DNA of 64,000 nt from Omphiscola glabra (GCA_964017045.1 OZ024802.1:27344293-27408292); one strand, 5' to 3'. Shown: positions 13,240-25,053, counted from the first letter of the stretch. Notes: generated from the letters alone by a model not told the origin. Numbers and translations: made by a program.

Positions 13240-15045
13240 ATCCAACAGATATTGAATATTAATGATCTGGACATAACAGCTACCCAGATATACTTTCAAG
13301 ACTATTTTATGGTCTACTTTGTATGCATGCTTTTTAAATCAGTAAACTAAACTGGATTTTAAGGGAAAAAAACAAGAAAAAGAAAACCAGGACCACTGAA
13401 TTTGAATGATTAGAAACTAACATGCTATTTTATAGCTGAGATTTGTCATCTATTCACAGATATGTACTCGCATGATAAGTAGCATGGAAAATTTCCAATC
13501 CATTAAACCTGTTCACTTCCCATTTAAAATCCTGGTTATAAATATTTTTTTTACAAAAATTTTACTTCCTTAAACTTAAACAATGACTTTAAAGAAATGC
13601 ATTAAATGTTCATAATAAAAAATCAAACTTAACCAATACTAGGCCTATTTATATACTAGTAGGCTAAACTTAAACTAAAAATATGATATTGTAAAATAAT
13701 TCTAAGAGTCTACAAAGAAGGTGCTGGCTTTGATTGTTAAAATAAATTTTTTTTGTGTAAATATTCCTTGACCTTGCCATATCGCTTTATTGGAGAAACA
13801 TAAAATAAATTTTAAAAACTTATCCTGAAGCAAGCTGAAATTAAATAGATCTAATTCTTAAATATAAAAAAAAAAGAATATGGGCTCCATCAGAATCAAA
13901 TTGAATTATATCTTTACAATTCGTTTAATTCTAATAAAAAAAACACTGATGTTCTACAGAACTAGACTAAGACAAATGGATAAAACAGAAGATTCGTGTT
14001 TATCAGGATTCCTATTTTATGACACAAGTTCAGGTTAGAAAGAAAACTTAAAATTACTGTGATTGTGATTTTTCTTTTATTTTTATTGGCTAAGGCTTAG
14101 CAGCATACGTTCTTTAATGCTACATTAACAAACTGTGACTGTGAATTAAAAACAGGTCTTTAAATCAATTTAAATTTAATAAACTGTCATTGTTACACCC
14201 TAATGACTTTTATTTTCATTTTCAAAGAAATCTGAATTAAGTTTCCATTTTATTTTTAAAAGAATTTTGAGAGGAACCAGGAAGAAAAGATAAACAACTT
14301 AAAAATAAATGTCTTAAAAATATATCCAGTTTACAAAGTACATTTTCATCTAATCATAGAGTAAATAAGATAATAAAATTATAAGAAAAGAAATAAAATG
14401 TCTAAGACGTACTCAACCGTCTCAAGGCTAAATTGCTAGACAACCGCCGATCGCTTCAAGTCTGATAGTCCTAAAACATTAATATTATTAATTATTATAG
14501 TTACTGTATTGTATTATTCCTTTTGTAAGTTTCAGTTTCTTCTTCCTGGGACTGCGACCTCCGACTGTGTAGTTTGTTAGTTAATCAATGGGCCATGTTA
14601 TATGTTATTCAGTTGATTTGTTTTGCCGTCATTGTTAATGGTTACTATACTGATACTGTTACGTTATTTTTTGGGTCTTCACGTGACCGAAAATTCCTCG
14701 AAATTTCAAATTATAGGACCAACTAGTTTATGATTGCTTGTTTTGGTAAGCTTTGACTTTGAATCTACCGATACTGATCTATCAACTCAAGCGGGTATGG
14801 TAAAGGGAGGCTACTAAAGTAATGGTTAAATTTGACTATCAGAAAATGGAAGTAGCCTCCCGTTTTTGTTGTTCTTTTGCCAAGTGAGTGCACGCCAACC
14901 TGCGGCCCGCCAAGTCATATTTTGCGGCCCGCTCTTCGTTCACCTGACAAAGAAATAAAAATAATAAAGTTTATTAAGGAAAATATAAAATGATATCACA
15001 TTGATTAGGTTTTATTGTTTTGTTATTTAGAATTTTATTATGTGC
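13240..15045. other. Non-coding AT-rich intergenic DNA
   Basis: No exon-like stretch. Near 14895-14940 there is a short GGCCCGC-rich fragment related to the ends of hAT-like elements seen at 26574 and 55758. Confidence 0.55.
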
Positions 15046-15050
15046 CTTTA

Positions 15051-16119
15051 GGGGCTGTCCATTAATTATGACAACAAATTTTTGGCGATTTTTACCTCCT
15101 ACCCCTCCCCCTTGTCAACAACTTGTCAAACTTCCAGAGACCCCCCCCCCCTATAAAATTAAGTCAACATTTGATTACCCCCCCCCCCCCCCACTCCCAA
15201 AAATAAAAATAAAATGGAAAAAAAACAACAATATTTTAAATAGCCTAGTTTACAACTACAACAAGAAAGTGAATAAAAGTAAAATGTTAAGATTAAGAAA
15301 AAAAAGTGTAAAAAACTTTTAACTTATGAAATTAAATTTATTAAAAAAGTAACATTGTTGACGTCAACTTTTCTTGACCCCCCCTCCCCCTTGTCAACAA
15401 TTGTCAAACATTTTCAGACCCCCCCTCCCCCCTTACTTACTTACTTAAGAAAATCAGCAGACCATCGAGCCAAGGCTCATAAGGTCTTCCCCAGCACACC
15501 TCCACCGCCCCCAACTGGCATTCAACCACTCCCCCAGTGGTCTCTATTCCAGTCAGGCCGTGAAGCGGCATGCCGAGGGCTCCCCGCCCCTGAGATGGCC
15601 CCACCCACCCTTCCACTCGATTGACTATGCGAGTGAGGCCGCATCAGAGAAGGGACGCCTGGCCAGCCGGGGTGATGCTTACACAGCAACCGGGCCGGAC
15701 TTCCTTGGGCTGGGGTGGATACAATTTACGTCTCTAAAGCCCCCCCCCTTCCCACCCCGGGGGGACTCGTAGGTGTTAACAGACGCCCTCTAATAGGGTT
15801 TACGTGGTTTTCTGCGGCATGACTAATTCACACCGCAGCTGGGAAATGACAAAAGGAGAGGTTGCCTAGGAGCAGTACCCTCAAGTCTGCATATTTGGAA
15901 TCATCGGCTAGGGTCGCCACACGCCTTCGCCTCATATTCATGCGGCAACTGTAATCATATCCCGACCTGTTTCTACGTTATTTTCGACTGCACTTGGTAG
16001 GAAACCATGTAGCCGTGCTCTTTCTAACGCAGTTTCCGTGCGTTACCTTTGCCTTTCGGCGCGGGTCCCCTACACGGTGATCATGTCACCCCTCCCCCCT
16101 ATAATTAATGGACAGCCCC
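15051..16119. mobile_element. TTA-flanked DNA transposon with a GC-rich nested insert
   Basis: Perfect inverted termini GGGGCTGTCCATTAATTAT lie inside a TTA duplication (15048-15050 and 16120-16122), PIF/Harbinger-like. Inside, each end has a C-rich arm (15090-15430 and about 16080). The middle (about 15435-16075) is much more GC-rich and unrelated to the arms, suggesting a second repeat nested inside. No transposase frame was recognised, and the proline-rich frames here are C-tract artefacts. Confidence 0.6.
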
Positions 16120-16384
16120 TTACGTTAAAGAATAGATAAACAATATAAATATAAGGTGTAATGACATTGGGGCCCTCGAACTACCAGCCAATGTAGCCCT
16201 CGAAGATTTTTTGGTTGGCCATCCCTGACCCATTTCTTGCAGATGACAGCATAGTTTATGTGATTTATTATTTTTAGGTTTGGGTTAAATTAAAATAGGC
16301 CTGAATATCACATTTAATATATATATATATATCTTTTTTTACCATTTAGTTTAATACATTATGATATAAATAGCTTATATATAT

Positions 16385-17215
16385 ATATTATTATTATTAT
16401 TAAGATGGTTTATATAGCGCAGTATCCCAGCCTAGGCTCACTGCGCTTCACATAAAAATTGGCAATTACAGAAAATTATACATTTAAAAACAACAATTGG
16501 TAAAAAGCTTGACCTACCCCACCCAAGTACTATCTACCCCTGTCTAGTCAGGGGCAGCACCCAGCAGCATCGAGCGCTGTTTATCAGTTAGAGGGGTACG
16601 AATGAGTCGGTATAGTAGAGTTTGAAGAGATGGGTCTTGAGGGCAGCCTTGAAGGCTAGGATGGTAGTTATATTACAATAGTCAAGACGAGAGAAAACCA
16701 GAGCACAGACTAGTGTTACTGTTAAGCTAACTGTGAGGTAGTGGCGGATGGAGCTGATCTGACGGATAGCGGTGTACACAGAGTGACAGATGTGAGAAAT
16801 ATGATTGTTGAGAGACATGTTGTCAGAAAGAATATAACCAAGATTCCTAGCACAGGATGAGAACTCTATATCGGAGCTACCTACTTGAAACGAGATGGGG
16901 AGAGCTGATTTAGAATTTAGAGGATGGTTCATGATTGTGAATGAGGCGTGCTTCCATTTAGTCATCGTGAGGCTTCAACTTGCTGAGAGTCATCCATGAC
17001 TTGACATCACCAATTGCACTCCTGCAAGGTGCGGATAGCGGACTTGACAAGCGAGGGATGGGTGTGCTTGTCTAGCTGCCTGCCATCTACGAATGACTGG
17101 CTCACAACAGCTTGCCTCCCGAGCTGGAGGAGAAGTGACCGCCTGGTATACATTGTGAATAGATCGTGACCCAGAACGGACCACTTTGTCTACCAAGAGT
17201 GTTAATCAACACTTC
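16385..17215 (-). mobile_element. Degraded non-LTR retrotransposon fragment (CR1/Jockey-like RT, 3' part)
   Basis: The minus strand encodes pieces of a reverse-transcriptase C-terminus: RQISSIRHYLT, then LDYCN, then AFKAALKTHLFKLYYTD. Upstream, disrupted, is a FTMYTRR-like stretch (about 17150) that follows the RT core. It ends in a (TAA)n-like tail at about 16390-16405, as LINEs do. Compared with the related copy at 61-62.8 kb, the region between LDYCN and the C-terminal AFKAALKTH is deleted. A pseudogene with frameshifts. Confidence 0.8.
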
Positions 17216-17470
17216 TGCACAGTCTTTCTTTGCGAATAGATGCATTTCAAGAAATTTTTAACTATCTCTACTTTTTAGTGGTTTTAAACTCGTCTTTGAT
17301 ACACATCTTTTTTTGAAAACATTTTTTTTAAATATATAATATTTTGTTTCTACCTGTCGAGTATGGGAGTTCATTAGTAATTGTCGCGACTGAATTTCAT
17401 TTTTATTACGCGCGATGTGTTTTAGAGAGTTTTAATTAGTCAATGAACGCTCTTCCCGCGCTTGACCGAG

Positions 17471-17524
17471 TGACGTATTCTTATGTTAATTGTGACGTAT
17501 TGTCTAGTCTGTATTGTGACGTAA
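17471..17524. promoter_or_regulatory. Cluster of three CRE/ATF-like sites
   Basis: TGACGTAT, TGACGTAT and TGACGTAA start at 17471, 17493 and 17517 (spacing 22 and 24) in a locally CpG-richer stretch. No gene can be tied to it, so it may be a real control element or chance within a repeat. Confidence 0.3.
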
Positions 17525-17529
17525 GTTTT

Positions 17530-18950
17530 AGTCGTGCGGAAATATTGAGTGGAACGTTGTGGGAGTAAGATGTGTTTCTAGTAGAAGGACATAGAGGAGT
17601 TGACACTACCTTGATCTGATGCATCCTCCTATCATGACAGTATACTCTGGTTTCACCTTGCCCTGTAAAACCTTATTCTTGGCGGCACACTGAGCGCGTC
17701 AATATTTTCCGCCCCTTTCCATGATAAAAACTCCGCAGTAGGCCGAAAATGCCGCCCACCAATAAAAAGGAAAATAAATTGCCACCCCGAGGGTGGATCT
17801 CCGACACCCCCCTTTCTACGCCCCTGGCACTGGTACGTCTGAAATTCACCGCCCCCCCCCCTTTCCGCGCCAAACCCCCGAAAAAAATTATCTAAAAGAA
17901 ACACTGGTTGTGTGTGGTACGGTGCCAACCTTGTAGCAGTGTCACAGAGTCACAGGGGGGGGGGGGGGAGACATAAAACAAGTGAAAGCAGTTGATAAGC
18001 TCTGGGCACTCTCGGCAGTTCCGATACGACCGGTGTCTAGCAGACGACTGCCACGGTGCTTACCCCATGACCCCCCCTCCCCCGCTTCTCTGTCCCACAT
18101 CTGTCACATAAAGTTGTACAACGGTGGGGGTGGGGTAGGGTTGCTGGGTGGGGGGTAGGGGCTGTTAACTTCTAGCCTGGATACGGTCGGTAGTGAAATG
18201 AAACCCTTCTGCATTGAATCAGTGTTTTATGTGTGTGTGTGTGTTTTGTGGTTTCTTTTTTGTGTGCATACCTTGAACACCTATGGTGTTATAATAGAGA
18301 ATATAAACCTTTACTACATTATCGGCTGAACTGTAACCTTTTCACGTGATTTCGTATGCAGTTTTTTTGTAGGTATTTTGTATGTCATATTGTATTTCTG
18401 GTTGGTGTAGTGTAAATTATGTTATTATACATAGGAAATCTACGCAATAAGAAGCACGCGGTAAGTGAAATCTTAATTAGTCGAGACAGCGAAGGTTATA
18501 TAATATATAATTTGTTTTATTTTTTATTATTTTTTTTTAAATAAAAAATGTTAATGTTTTTCTTTTCTTGCGTGAACAACAAATTACACAAAGGTAGAAT
18601 GAAAAAAAAAAAAAGTAAATTGTAGCGTCTCATAGTAACCATGAAATTATCTCGACTCGTAGCAATTAGGAATGTTCTGAGTTCCAGGGGGGAAAAAAAA
18701 CAGAATAAAGAAATTTAACTAAGAATTATAGCAAGAGGAAATAGAAGAGTCGTAATGAAACGTTAATGGATTTTAATGAGAAAACGGGGGTGCAGAGTGC
18801 TTGTGCAATGATGTGCTTAGTACTCTGTAGGAGTTAGGCGAGTTCAAACTTCAGACGAGACGAGTCATTGTTTTTTTCCGTCCGAGCTTGTGAAGGTGTT
18901 CGCTGAATCTGGCAGGGTAATCGTTCAGTTTCGCCAATGCAGCCTGTTCG
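17530..18950. other. Non-coding region with poly-C/poly-G tracts
   Basis: Contains C-rich and G-rich runs (17850-17960; a G-rich stretch at 18123-18170 that could form quadruplexes), a (TG)n run near 18230, then AT-rich DNA. No exon recognised. Confidence 0.5.
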
Positions 18951-18959
18951 ACACCAACA

Positions 18960-19007
18960 ATGGCAGACGCTTGCTTAGATGATTACATCCATCGTATAAT
19001 AATAAAG
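18960..19007 (+). CDS. Possible first coding exon (orphan)
   Basis: An ATG in strong context (CAACAATGG) opens MADACLDDYIHRIIIK before a weak donor (AAG|GTGCCC), ending in phase 0. The first well-supported exon of the downstream EF-hand gene also begins in phase 0, so this could be its start 8.6 kb upstream. The donor is poor and the intervening distance large. It could equally be chance: read through, the frame stops 14 codons later. Confidence 0.25.
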
Positions 19008-19438
19008 GTGCCCGTCGGAAAGTTAATGTGTTTAGTTTGGATATGCATATGAGTAATTAAAATATTAAATCCCATACGAAATGGAAATGGGTGGTACTCA
19101 TTAAAATAACTGTTATCTTGTATCTCGTTTGAGGACAATGAGAGAGGATTGGTGGACAAAATCATAACGTTTTAGATTTAATAAGGACAATAATGAAAAA
19201 ATACATTTTTTTTTTTTTGCAATTAGATTGCGGTAATATTAAGTAAGGATGAGTTAAGTGCTGTAGTTATTGCCTATGGCTTCCTACTGTGGGATGTTCC
19301 GGACACGTTGAAGGGCCGATGAGTGAACGGTTGTGCGATCAAGTCTGTCCTTATGGACCTTGTGGAGCTCACCCCCCCCCCCCCCCCCCCCGCCTCTCGC
19401 AATACCCAGAAAAGCCAAACAACTCCGGCTCTCCAAGT

Positions 19439-20355
19439 GGATGGGACTTATCAAACCTGGATGGGAATTATCAGCCTTGGATGGGACTCATCAAACTTGG
19501 ATGGGAATTATCAGCCTTGGATGGGACTCATCAAACTTGGATGGGAATTATCAGCCATGGATGGGACTCATCAAACCTGGATGGGAATTATCAGCCTTGG
19601 ATGGGACTCATCAAACATGGATGGGAATTATCAGCCTTGGATGGGACTCATCAAACATGGATGGGAATTATCAGCCTTGGATGGGACTCATCAAACTTGG
19701 ATGGGAATTATCAGCAATGGATGGGACTCATCAAACTTGGATGGGAATTATCAGCCTTGGATGGGACTCATCAAACCTGGATGGGAATTATCAGCCTTGG
19801 ATGGGACTCATCAAACCTGGATGGGAATTATCAGCCTTGGTTGGAATTCATCAAACCTGGATGGGAATTATCAGCCTTGGATGGGACTCATCAAACCTGG
19901 ATGGGAATTATCAGCCTTGGATGGGACTCATCAAACTTGGATGGGAATTATCAGCCATGGATGGGACTCATCAAACTTGGATGGGAATTATCAGCCTTGG
20001 ATGGGACTCATCAAACTTGGATGGGAATTATCAGCCATGGATGCGACTCATCAAACTTGGATGGGAATTATCAGCCTTGGATGGGACTCATCAAACTTGG
20101 ATGGGAATTATCAGCCATGGATGGGACACATCAAACTTGGATGGGAATTATCAGCCATGGATGGGACTCATCAAACTTGGATGGGAATTATCAGCATTGG
20201 ATGGTACTCATCAAACTTGGATGGGACTCATCAAACTGGGACGGGACTCGCAAAACGTGGATGGGACTCACCAGCCTTGGATGGAGCTCATCAAATTTGG
20301 ATGTGACTCTTCAACTTTGGAAAGGATTCTTGCACCTAGGATGGTACTCAGTCTG
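19439..20355. repeat. Large 20/40-bp minisatellite open in all three plus frames
   Basis: Around 45 alternating 20-bp units, ATGGGAATTATCAGCCTTGG and ATGGGACTCATCAAACTTGG, form a 40-bp higher-order repeat, degenerating after about 20210. The unit lacks stops and 40 is 1 modulo 3, so all three forward frames stay open for 327-361 codons and each cycles through the same 40-residue peptide (core WMGLIKLGWELSALDGTHQT). No splice or promoter context supports translation. Confidence 0.92.
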
Positions 20356-20801
20356 CGGTAGTCTGTGGTGGTAAGCGACACAAGTATGAACTTACTCTTT
20401 CCATTTCTTCAGACATTGAGATTTGAATCTAGCCCAAAGGGCACCAATGCCCTTCGTTTGTTTAATGGTACCCAAGTGACGATCGATATGAATAGTTCGA
20501 CTACCTTTGTTCGCCACCTTTCAGTCCTCGGATTGGATTAACATATACAGGACTAAATAGAACACTCGAGAGTCCAAGACACTTTTTTTTCCTAATGGAG
20601 TTCCCTACTCCCCCTCATAGTAACCGTTACAATAACGGATACCAAAGGTATATTCACTTTCCCGACAGCACAATAAATAAACTGGTACAAGGACGTGGCA
20701 CGCCCATGTGTGATGACACAGTGCTGTGCTAGTAAGAATAAATTAGGCGGGTTTATTATTATTATTAGCATTATTGTGAAGTGTGTTTTTTTTTCCAACA
20801 G

Positions 20802-21109
20802 TGGGGAAAGTGGTTAGGGATCAAAATAATGAAAACAAGAACAAAACAATAAGTCAAAGGGAAACTTATAACTTATCGTTAAATTTGTGTCTGCGTATCG
20901 GCCGGCTCGTATTTCGTGCAAATTTGTGGAATGATCTTCTGTCACGACAACATACAACATCGCTGTCGACGGACGCAAGTGGCCCGCCGTCGGTACAAAG
21001 ACATGTCAATGTGCCGCCGGTACAAAGTGATGTAAATGTGCCGCCGATGCGAAGTGGTGTAAAAGTGCTGCCGATACAAATTGATGTAAATGGTGTGCCG
21101 CCGCAATAA
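20802..21109 (+). CDS. Possible terminal exon, unknown product
   Basis: A strong acceptor (poly-T then CCAACAG) precedes an open frame (entered in phase 1) of about 102 codons to a TAA. The first part reads like ordinary protein (RIGRLVFRANLWNDLLSRQ). The end is a degenerate 27-bp repeat giving VPPVQSDVN-type nonapeptides. No partner exon was identified and the family is not recognised. Confidence 0.25.
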
Positions 21110-21198
21110 ACTAATACATGTATGACGAACAATGACGTCATTATGAGTCCTGGTGGCTGTTGCTGAGTGTTACTCTGTCTAATACATATCCATACAGC

Positions 21199-21919
21199 CA
21201 GGGCCGGATTAAGCCATTTTAGTGCCCAAGGCACAAACCCACATGGTTGCCCCCCTTTCTGCCCGGGGCCCCTGATCTTTCACTGACCGTGACCGCTGGT
21301 ATGTTCAATATTATGCAAAGAAAACAGTTAACAAATATGTTTGTAGTTTGTACTACTATCAGTTATATAAAACCTACAATAAAGTATTTCTGTATTAAAA
21401 TTAATAGTTAATAAATTTTGAATTAATAATAGACAAAAATACTTTTTTTTTTATTAGATGAAAAAATCAAAAAGATATTGTCATTTACATTTTAAAGATT
21501 TTTTTCCTAGATTTATATCCAGCAAAGTTTTTGAGTATATCGTCAAAGTTAATTTTGCGCAACACATCTGCCTCGATCATAAGCAGAGATAAGGATTCGA
21601 GCCTTTCTTGTTTCATTGTTGATCTATTTGGATTTTTTGTCGTTTCAACTGAGAAAAAGAGCGATCAGTTGAACAGTTAGTAACCATTAATGGTAAATTT
21701 TTTTATGCGTTTAATTTTGAAGCATTCAAGATTGTACCAAACTTGAATATGAATTTTTATTATAAAGTATTTCTTCATTTTCATAGCACTTGTTCAATTT
21801 TCAGTTGTTTCTGGACTTAAATTTGTTCAAAAAAAATATTTCTTGAGGACTTGTGGTGCCCCCAAACGCTTGGTGCCCAAGGCACGTGCCTTATTTGCCT
21901 AATGGTTAATCCGGCCCTG
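21199..21919 (-). mobile_element. hAT element, internally deleted, with transposase C-terminal remnant
   Basis: Inverted termini CAGGGCCGGATTAA and TTAATCCGGCCCTG with a perfect 8-bp duplication CATACAGC (21191-21198 and 21920-21927). The minus strand at about 21500-21640 encodes RSTMKQERLESLSLLMIEAD and then VLRKINFDDI, typical of the C-terminal dimerisation region of hAT transposases. The rest of the transposase is missing. Confidence 0.85.
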
Positions 21920-21926
21920 CATACAG

Positions 21927-22119
21927 CAGTGGTTTTCAATCTGTGGGTCGCGACCCCCTTGGGGGTCGAACGACCCTTTCACAGGGGTCACCTAAGATGA
22001 TCTGAACACACAAATACAGTTTTGTAGTGGCAACGAAAAATAATTTTCTGGTGGGGGGTCGCCACAATATGAGGAACGAAGTTAAAGGGTTGTGGTATTA
22101 GGAAGGTTGAGAACCACTG
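21927..22119. mobile_element. hAT-type MITE abutting the previous hAT element
   Basis: Termini CAGTGGTTTTCAATCTGTGG and GGTTGAGAACCACTG, with CGCGACCCC-type inner sequence. The flanks GCATACAG and CCATACCG agree at 6 of 8 positions. Its left end overlaps the right target duplication of the 721-bp element, so the two inserted next to each other. Confidence 0.65.
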
Positions 22120-22706
22120 CCATACCGGATAGATTATATATTATATGTTATAATTTATAGATTATACGCTTAAGATTATAAATTATAAATATACATTGTA
22201 GATTGACATTGTTTTTGTTTCTGGCATCCGTCCGTCACAATGTGGCGACGGTGTAGCCTTCGCAAGACGAAATCACAAGGTCTGGGATTTTTCTTTAGGG
22301 GGATAAGCTGGTTCCCTGGACAGAAAATCGCCTCCCTCCACACACCTGGATAACCCAGGAGAACACCATATGTGGATGATACAGCTTGGCACCAGTGGCG
22401 TCGCAGGAGGTGCCGGAATTCCCATTGTGCCAATGCTATCCGCCTACGTGACTATTATTCTTAAGACATCATACGATTATACGTCAAAGATTACATTGTT
22501 TACATTTTTTGAGTAAGGACACCATGGCCACGTTTCATTGGTAAAAATGGCAACAATTCTAATTGTTAAATATTTCAATCTTTTTTTTTTTTTTTTGTAA
22601 GCCCAAACAAACTATTCAATAACTGTCATCGTCGGTGACAGTGACAGCATGTGAATACTGTCATCGTCGGTGACAGCATATCATTACCGTCATAGTTGGT
22701 GGCAAC

Positions 22707-22778
22707 CAATGTTCCCTCTAAGGTTTGCTGGTTCGTGTGCAAAATCATAAAGTTGTGTGCAGCTTAAAGGGAACATTG
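22707..22778. mobile_element. Short hAT-type MITE (72 bp)
   Basis: Inverted termini CAATGTTCCCTCTAAG and CTTAAAGGGAACATTG. The flanking 8-mers GTGGCAAC and GTGACAAC differ at one base. Confidence 0.65.
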
Positions 22779-23159
22779 GTGACAACCCATGGCAATTTGC
22801 GAGAAGCTATGAGAAATTCCCCACCTTTTCGACCAAGCAAACTTACGATTTGAGTGAAATCTTAATCTTGTGCATGCTATTAAAAAAATTTTTTTTTTTT
22901 TTAAAGCCTAAAAATGAAGGAATAGCAATCATTGTTCAGCTCTCGCAAGTCTGACCGGCTGTAACAAAATCATCAAAGAAACACAGCATGAATTGAAACC
23001 AGTTGGAAACCAAACACTAACCACTGAACGGACAAGCTGACCGATATGACGTTATTTCACATCAAATTTCCGGCCAGTGGACGTATTCTCACGTGGGATG
23101 AGCTGGGGTAAGTTGAATTTGATTAGTTTTTGTTTCGTTTTTTGTTTTAACAAGAGTCA

Positions 23160-23505
23160 GTGTACTGCTCTCACAGTTCCCTCACAGCGCTCTCGAGGTG
23201 CTCTCACAGTGCCCTCACAGCGCTCTCAAGGTGATCTCACAGTGCCCTCACAGTGCTCTGACAGTGCTCTCAATGTGATCTCAAAGTGCCCTCTCAGTGC
23301 TCTCAATGTGACCTTACAGTGCTCTCACAGTGATCTTACAGTGCTCTGAAGGTGATCTCACAGTGCTCTCACAGTGCTCTCACAGTGCCTCCACAGTGCC
23401 CTCAAGATGATCTCACAGTGCCCTCAAAGTGCTCTCAATGTGACCTTACAGTGTTCTCACAGTGCTCTCACAGTGCCTCCACAGTGCCCTCACAGTACTC
23501 TCATA
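23160..23505. repeat. Irregular CTCTCACAGTG minisatellite
   Basis: Units of about 10-19 bp (GTGCTCTCACA, GTGATCTCACA, GTGCCCTCACA) are shuffled without a fixed order. Confidence 0.85.
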
Positions 23506-23555
23506 CGGTCTATGTGGCCAGAGGTGATAATTTACATCTAGTTCAGAACCAATGT

Positions 23556-23785
23556 AGAACACTGCTATCGTCTCTTCGATGTGAGCCATCACAGATGACA
23601 TTTACCACATGTCATTTAGAGCCGATATGGAACACCGCTATCGTCTCTGTGGTGTGTGCCATCACAGATGACATTTACCACATTTCATTTAGAGCCGATA
23701 TGGAGCACTGCTATCGTCTCTGCGGTGTGTGCCATCACAGATGACATTCACCACATGTCAGTTAGAGCCGATGTGGAGCACTCAC
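23556..23785. repeat. 73-bp tandem repeat, about 3 copies
   Basis: Copies start at about 23567, 23640 and 23713, each containing ATCACAGATGACATTTACCA. They directly follow the previous array. Confidence 0.85.
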
Positions 23786-23884
23786 AAACGTGTAACACAT
23801 CTCTGCCAGAATTAAAACTTTCACAGAATTTTCACACATTCCTTCTTGTAATAGCTAATGAAGAAATCGTTTTGAAAATAGCTC

Positions 23885-24192
23885 TTTTTAATATTTCATT
23901 TGTTGGTTTTTGCTCTTTTTAATATTTCATTTGTTGGTTGTTGCTCTTTTAATATTTCATTTGTTGGTTGTTGCTCTTTTTAATGTTTCATTTGTTGGTT
24001 GTTGCTCTTTTTAATATTTCATTTGTTGGTTGTTGCTCTTTTTAATATTTCATTTGTTGGTTGTTGCTCTTTTTAATATTTCATTTGTTGGTTGTTGCTC
24101 TTTTTAATATTTCATTTGTTGGTTGTTGCTCTTTTTAATATTTCATTTGTTGGTTGTTGCTCTTTTTAATATTTCATTTGTTGGTTGTTGGT
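23885..24192. repeat. 31-bp minisatellite, about 10 copies
   Basis: Core TTTAATATTTCATTTGTTGG followed by TTGTTGCTCTT, nearly identical between copies, which implies recent expansion. Confidence 0.9.
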
Positions 24193-24261
24193 GGTTTTTT
24201 TTTTATTGAAAAAGCGGAACACCTGGATTTGAATGTAGCTAGACCCCTCCCTCCCCAACCC

Positions 24262-24345
24262 CAGAGGCGTAGCTATGATAGTTTGCGCCCGGGGACGACT
24301 ATAAAATTGCCCCCCTTCCTTTTTTTTAAATCAAATTTTTCTATT
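24262..24345. mobile_element. Partial hAT MITE of the CAGAGGCGTAGCTA family
   Basis: Left terminus CAGAGGCGTAGCTA followed by GCGCCCGGGGAC-type sequence and the pyrimidine tract seen in the full copies at 27866 and 55566. The right half is missing and a minisatellite follows. Confidence 0.6.
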
Positions 24346-24376
24346 ACATTAAACAAGGAAAAGATTTTAATATTAT

Positions 24377-24595
24377 GACCCACTCGGCCACTGTCGTAGA
24401 CTGGTATAGTACATGACCCACTCGGCCACTGTCGTAGACTGGTATAGTACATGACCCACTCGGCCACTGTCGTAGACTGGTATAGTACATGACCCACTCG
24501 GCCACTGTCGTAGACTGGTATAGTACATGACCCATTCGGCCACTGTCGTAGACTGGTATAGTACATGACCCACTCGGCCACTGTCTTAAACTGGT
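24377..24595. repeat. 38-bp minisatellite, about 6 copies
   Basis: Unit TGACCCACTCGGCCACTGTC followed by GTAGACTGGTATAGTACA. Minus-strand open frames here come from the array. Confidence 0.9.
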
Positions 24596-25053
24596 TTACA
24601 TAGTCTACAGAGGATTTATTTTTCTTGATTCCACAGTCGCAAACTGGTCAATTACGCAATCAAAATCAAAATTTTTTCCAATGTTCCTCTTTCAGCGCTA
24701 AGAAGAGCAAGATCGCTGAGACGATCTTGTGACCGCTTTATTACCCTTAATTAGTTATTATTACTTAATATAATGTAGCGTTGTAAGCGTCATTTTGAAG
24801 CTCCTGTACCTTGGCGCCCGTGCACATATGTACCCCCTGCACCCCCTTGCAAAGCCTCTGCCCCCCCCCCCCTTTTAAAATTAAACACACAACAGCAAAA
24901 AACAGAACCCTTGTGTCTAGAACCACCCCTGTATCTAAGAGAGCCCCCCTCCCCCTTTTTCCTCCTAATCCTGTGACTATGTAATCAGCATCCTTTACTA
25001 CCTGCACCCATCAGAGAACAATCCAAATAATAACTTGTAACCATTCTTTCCCC

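Noticed and set aside
15020..15772. Proline-rich open frames
   Set aside because: Caused by C-homopolymer runs inside a DNA transposon; no coding signature.
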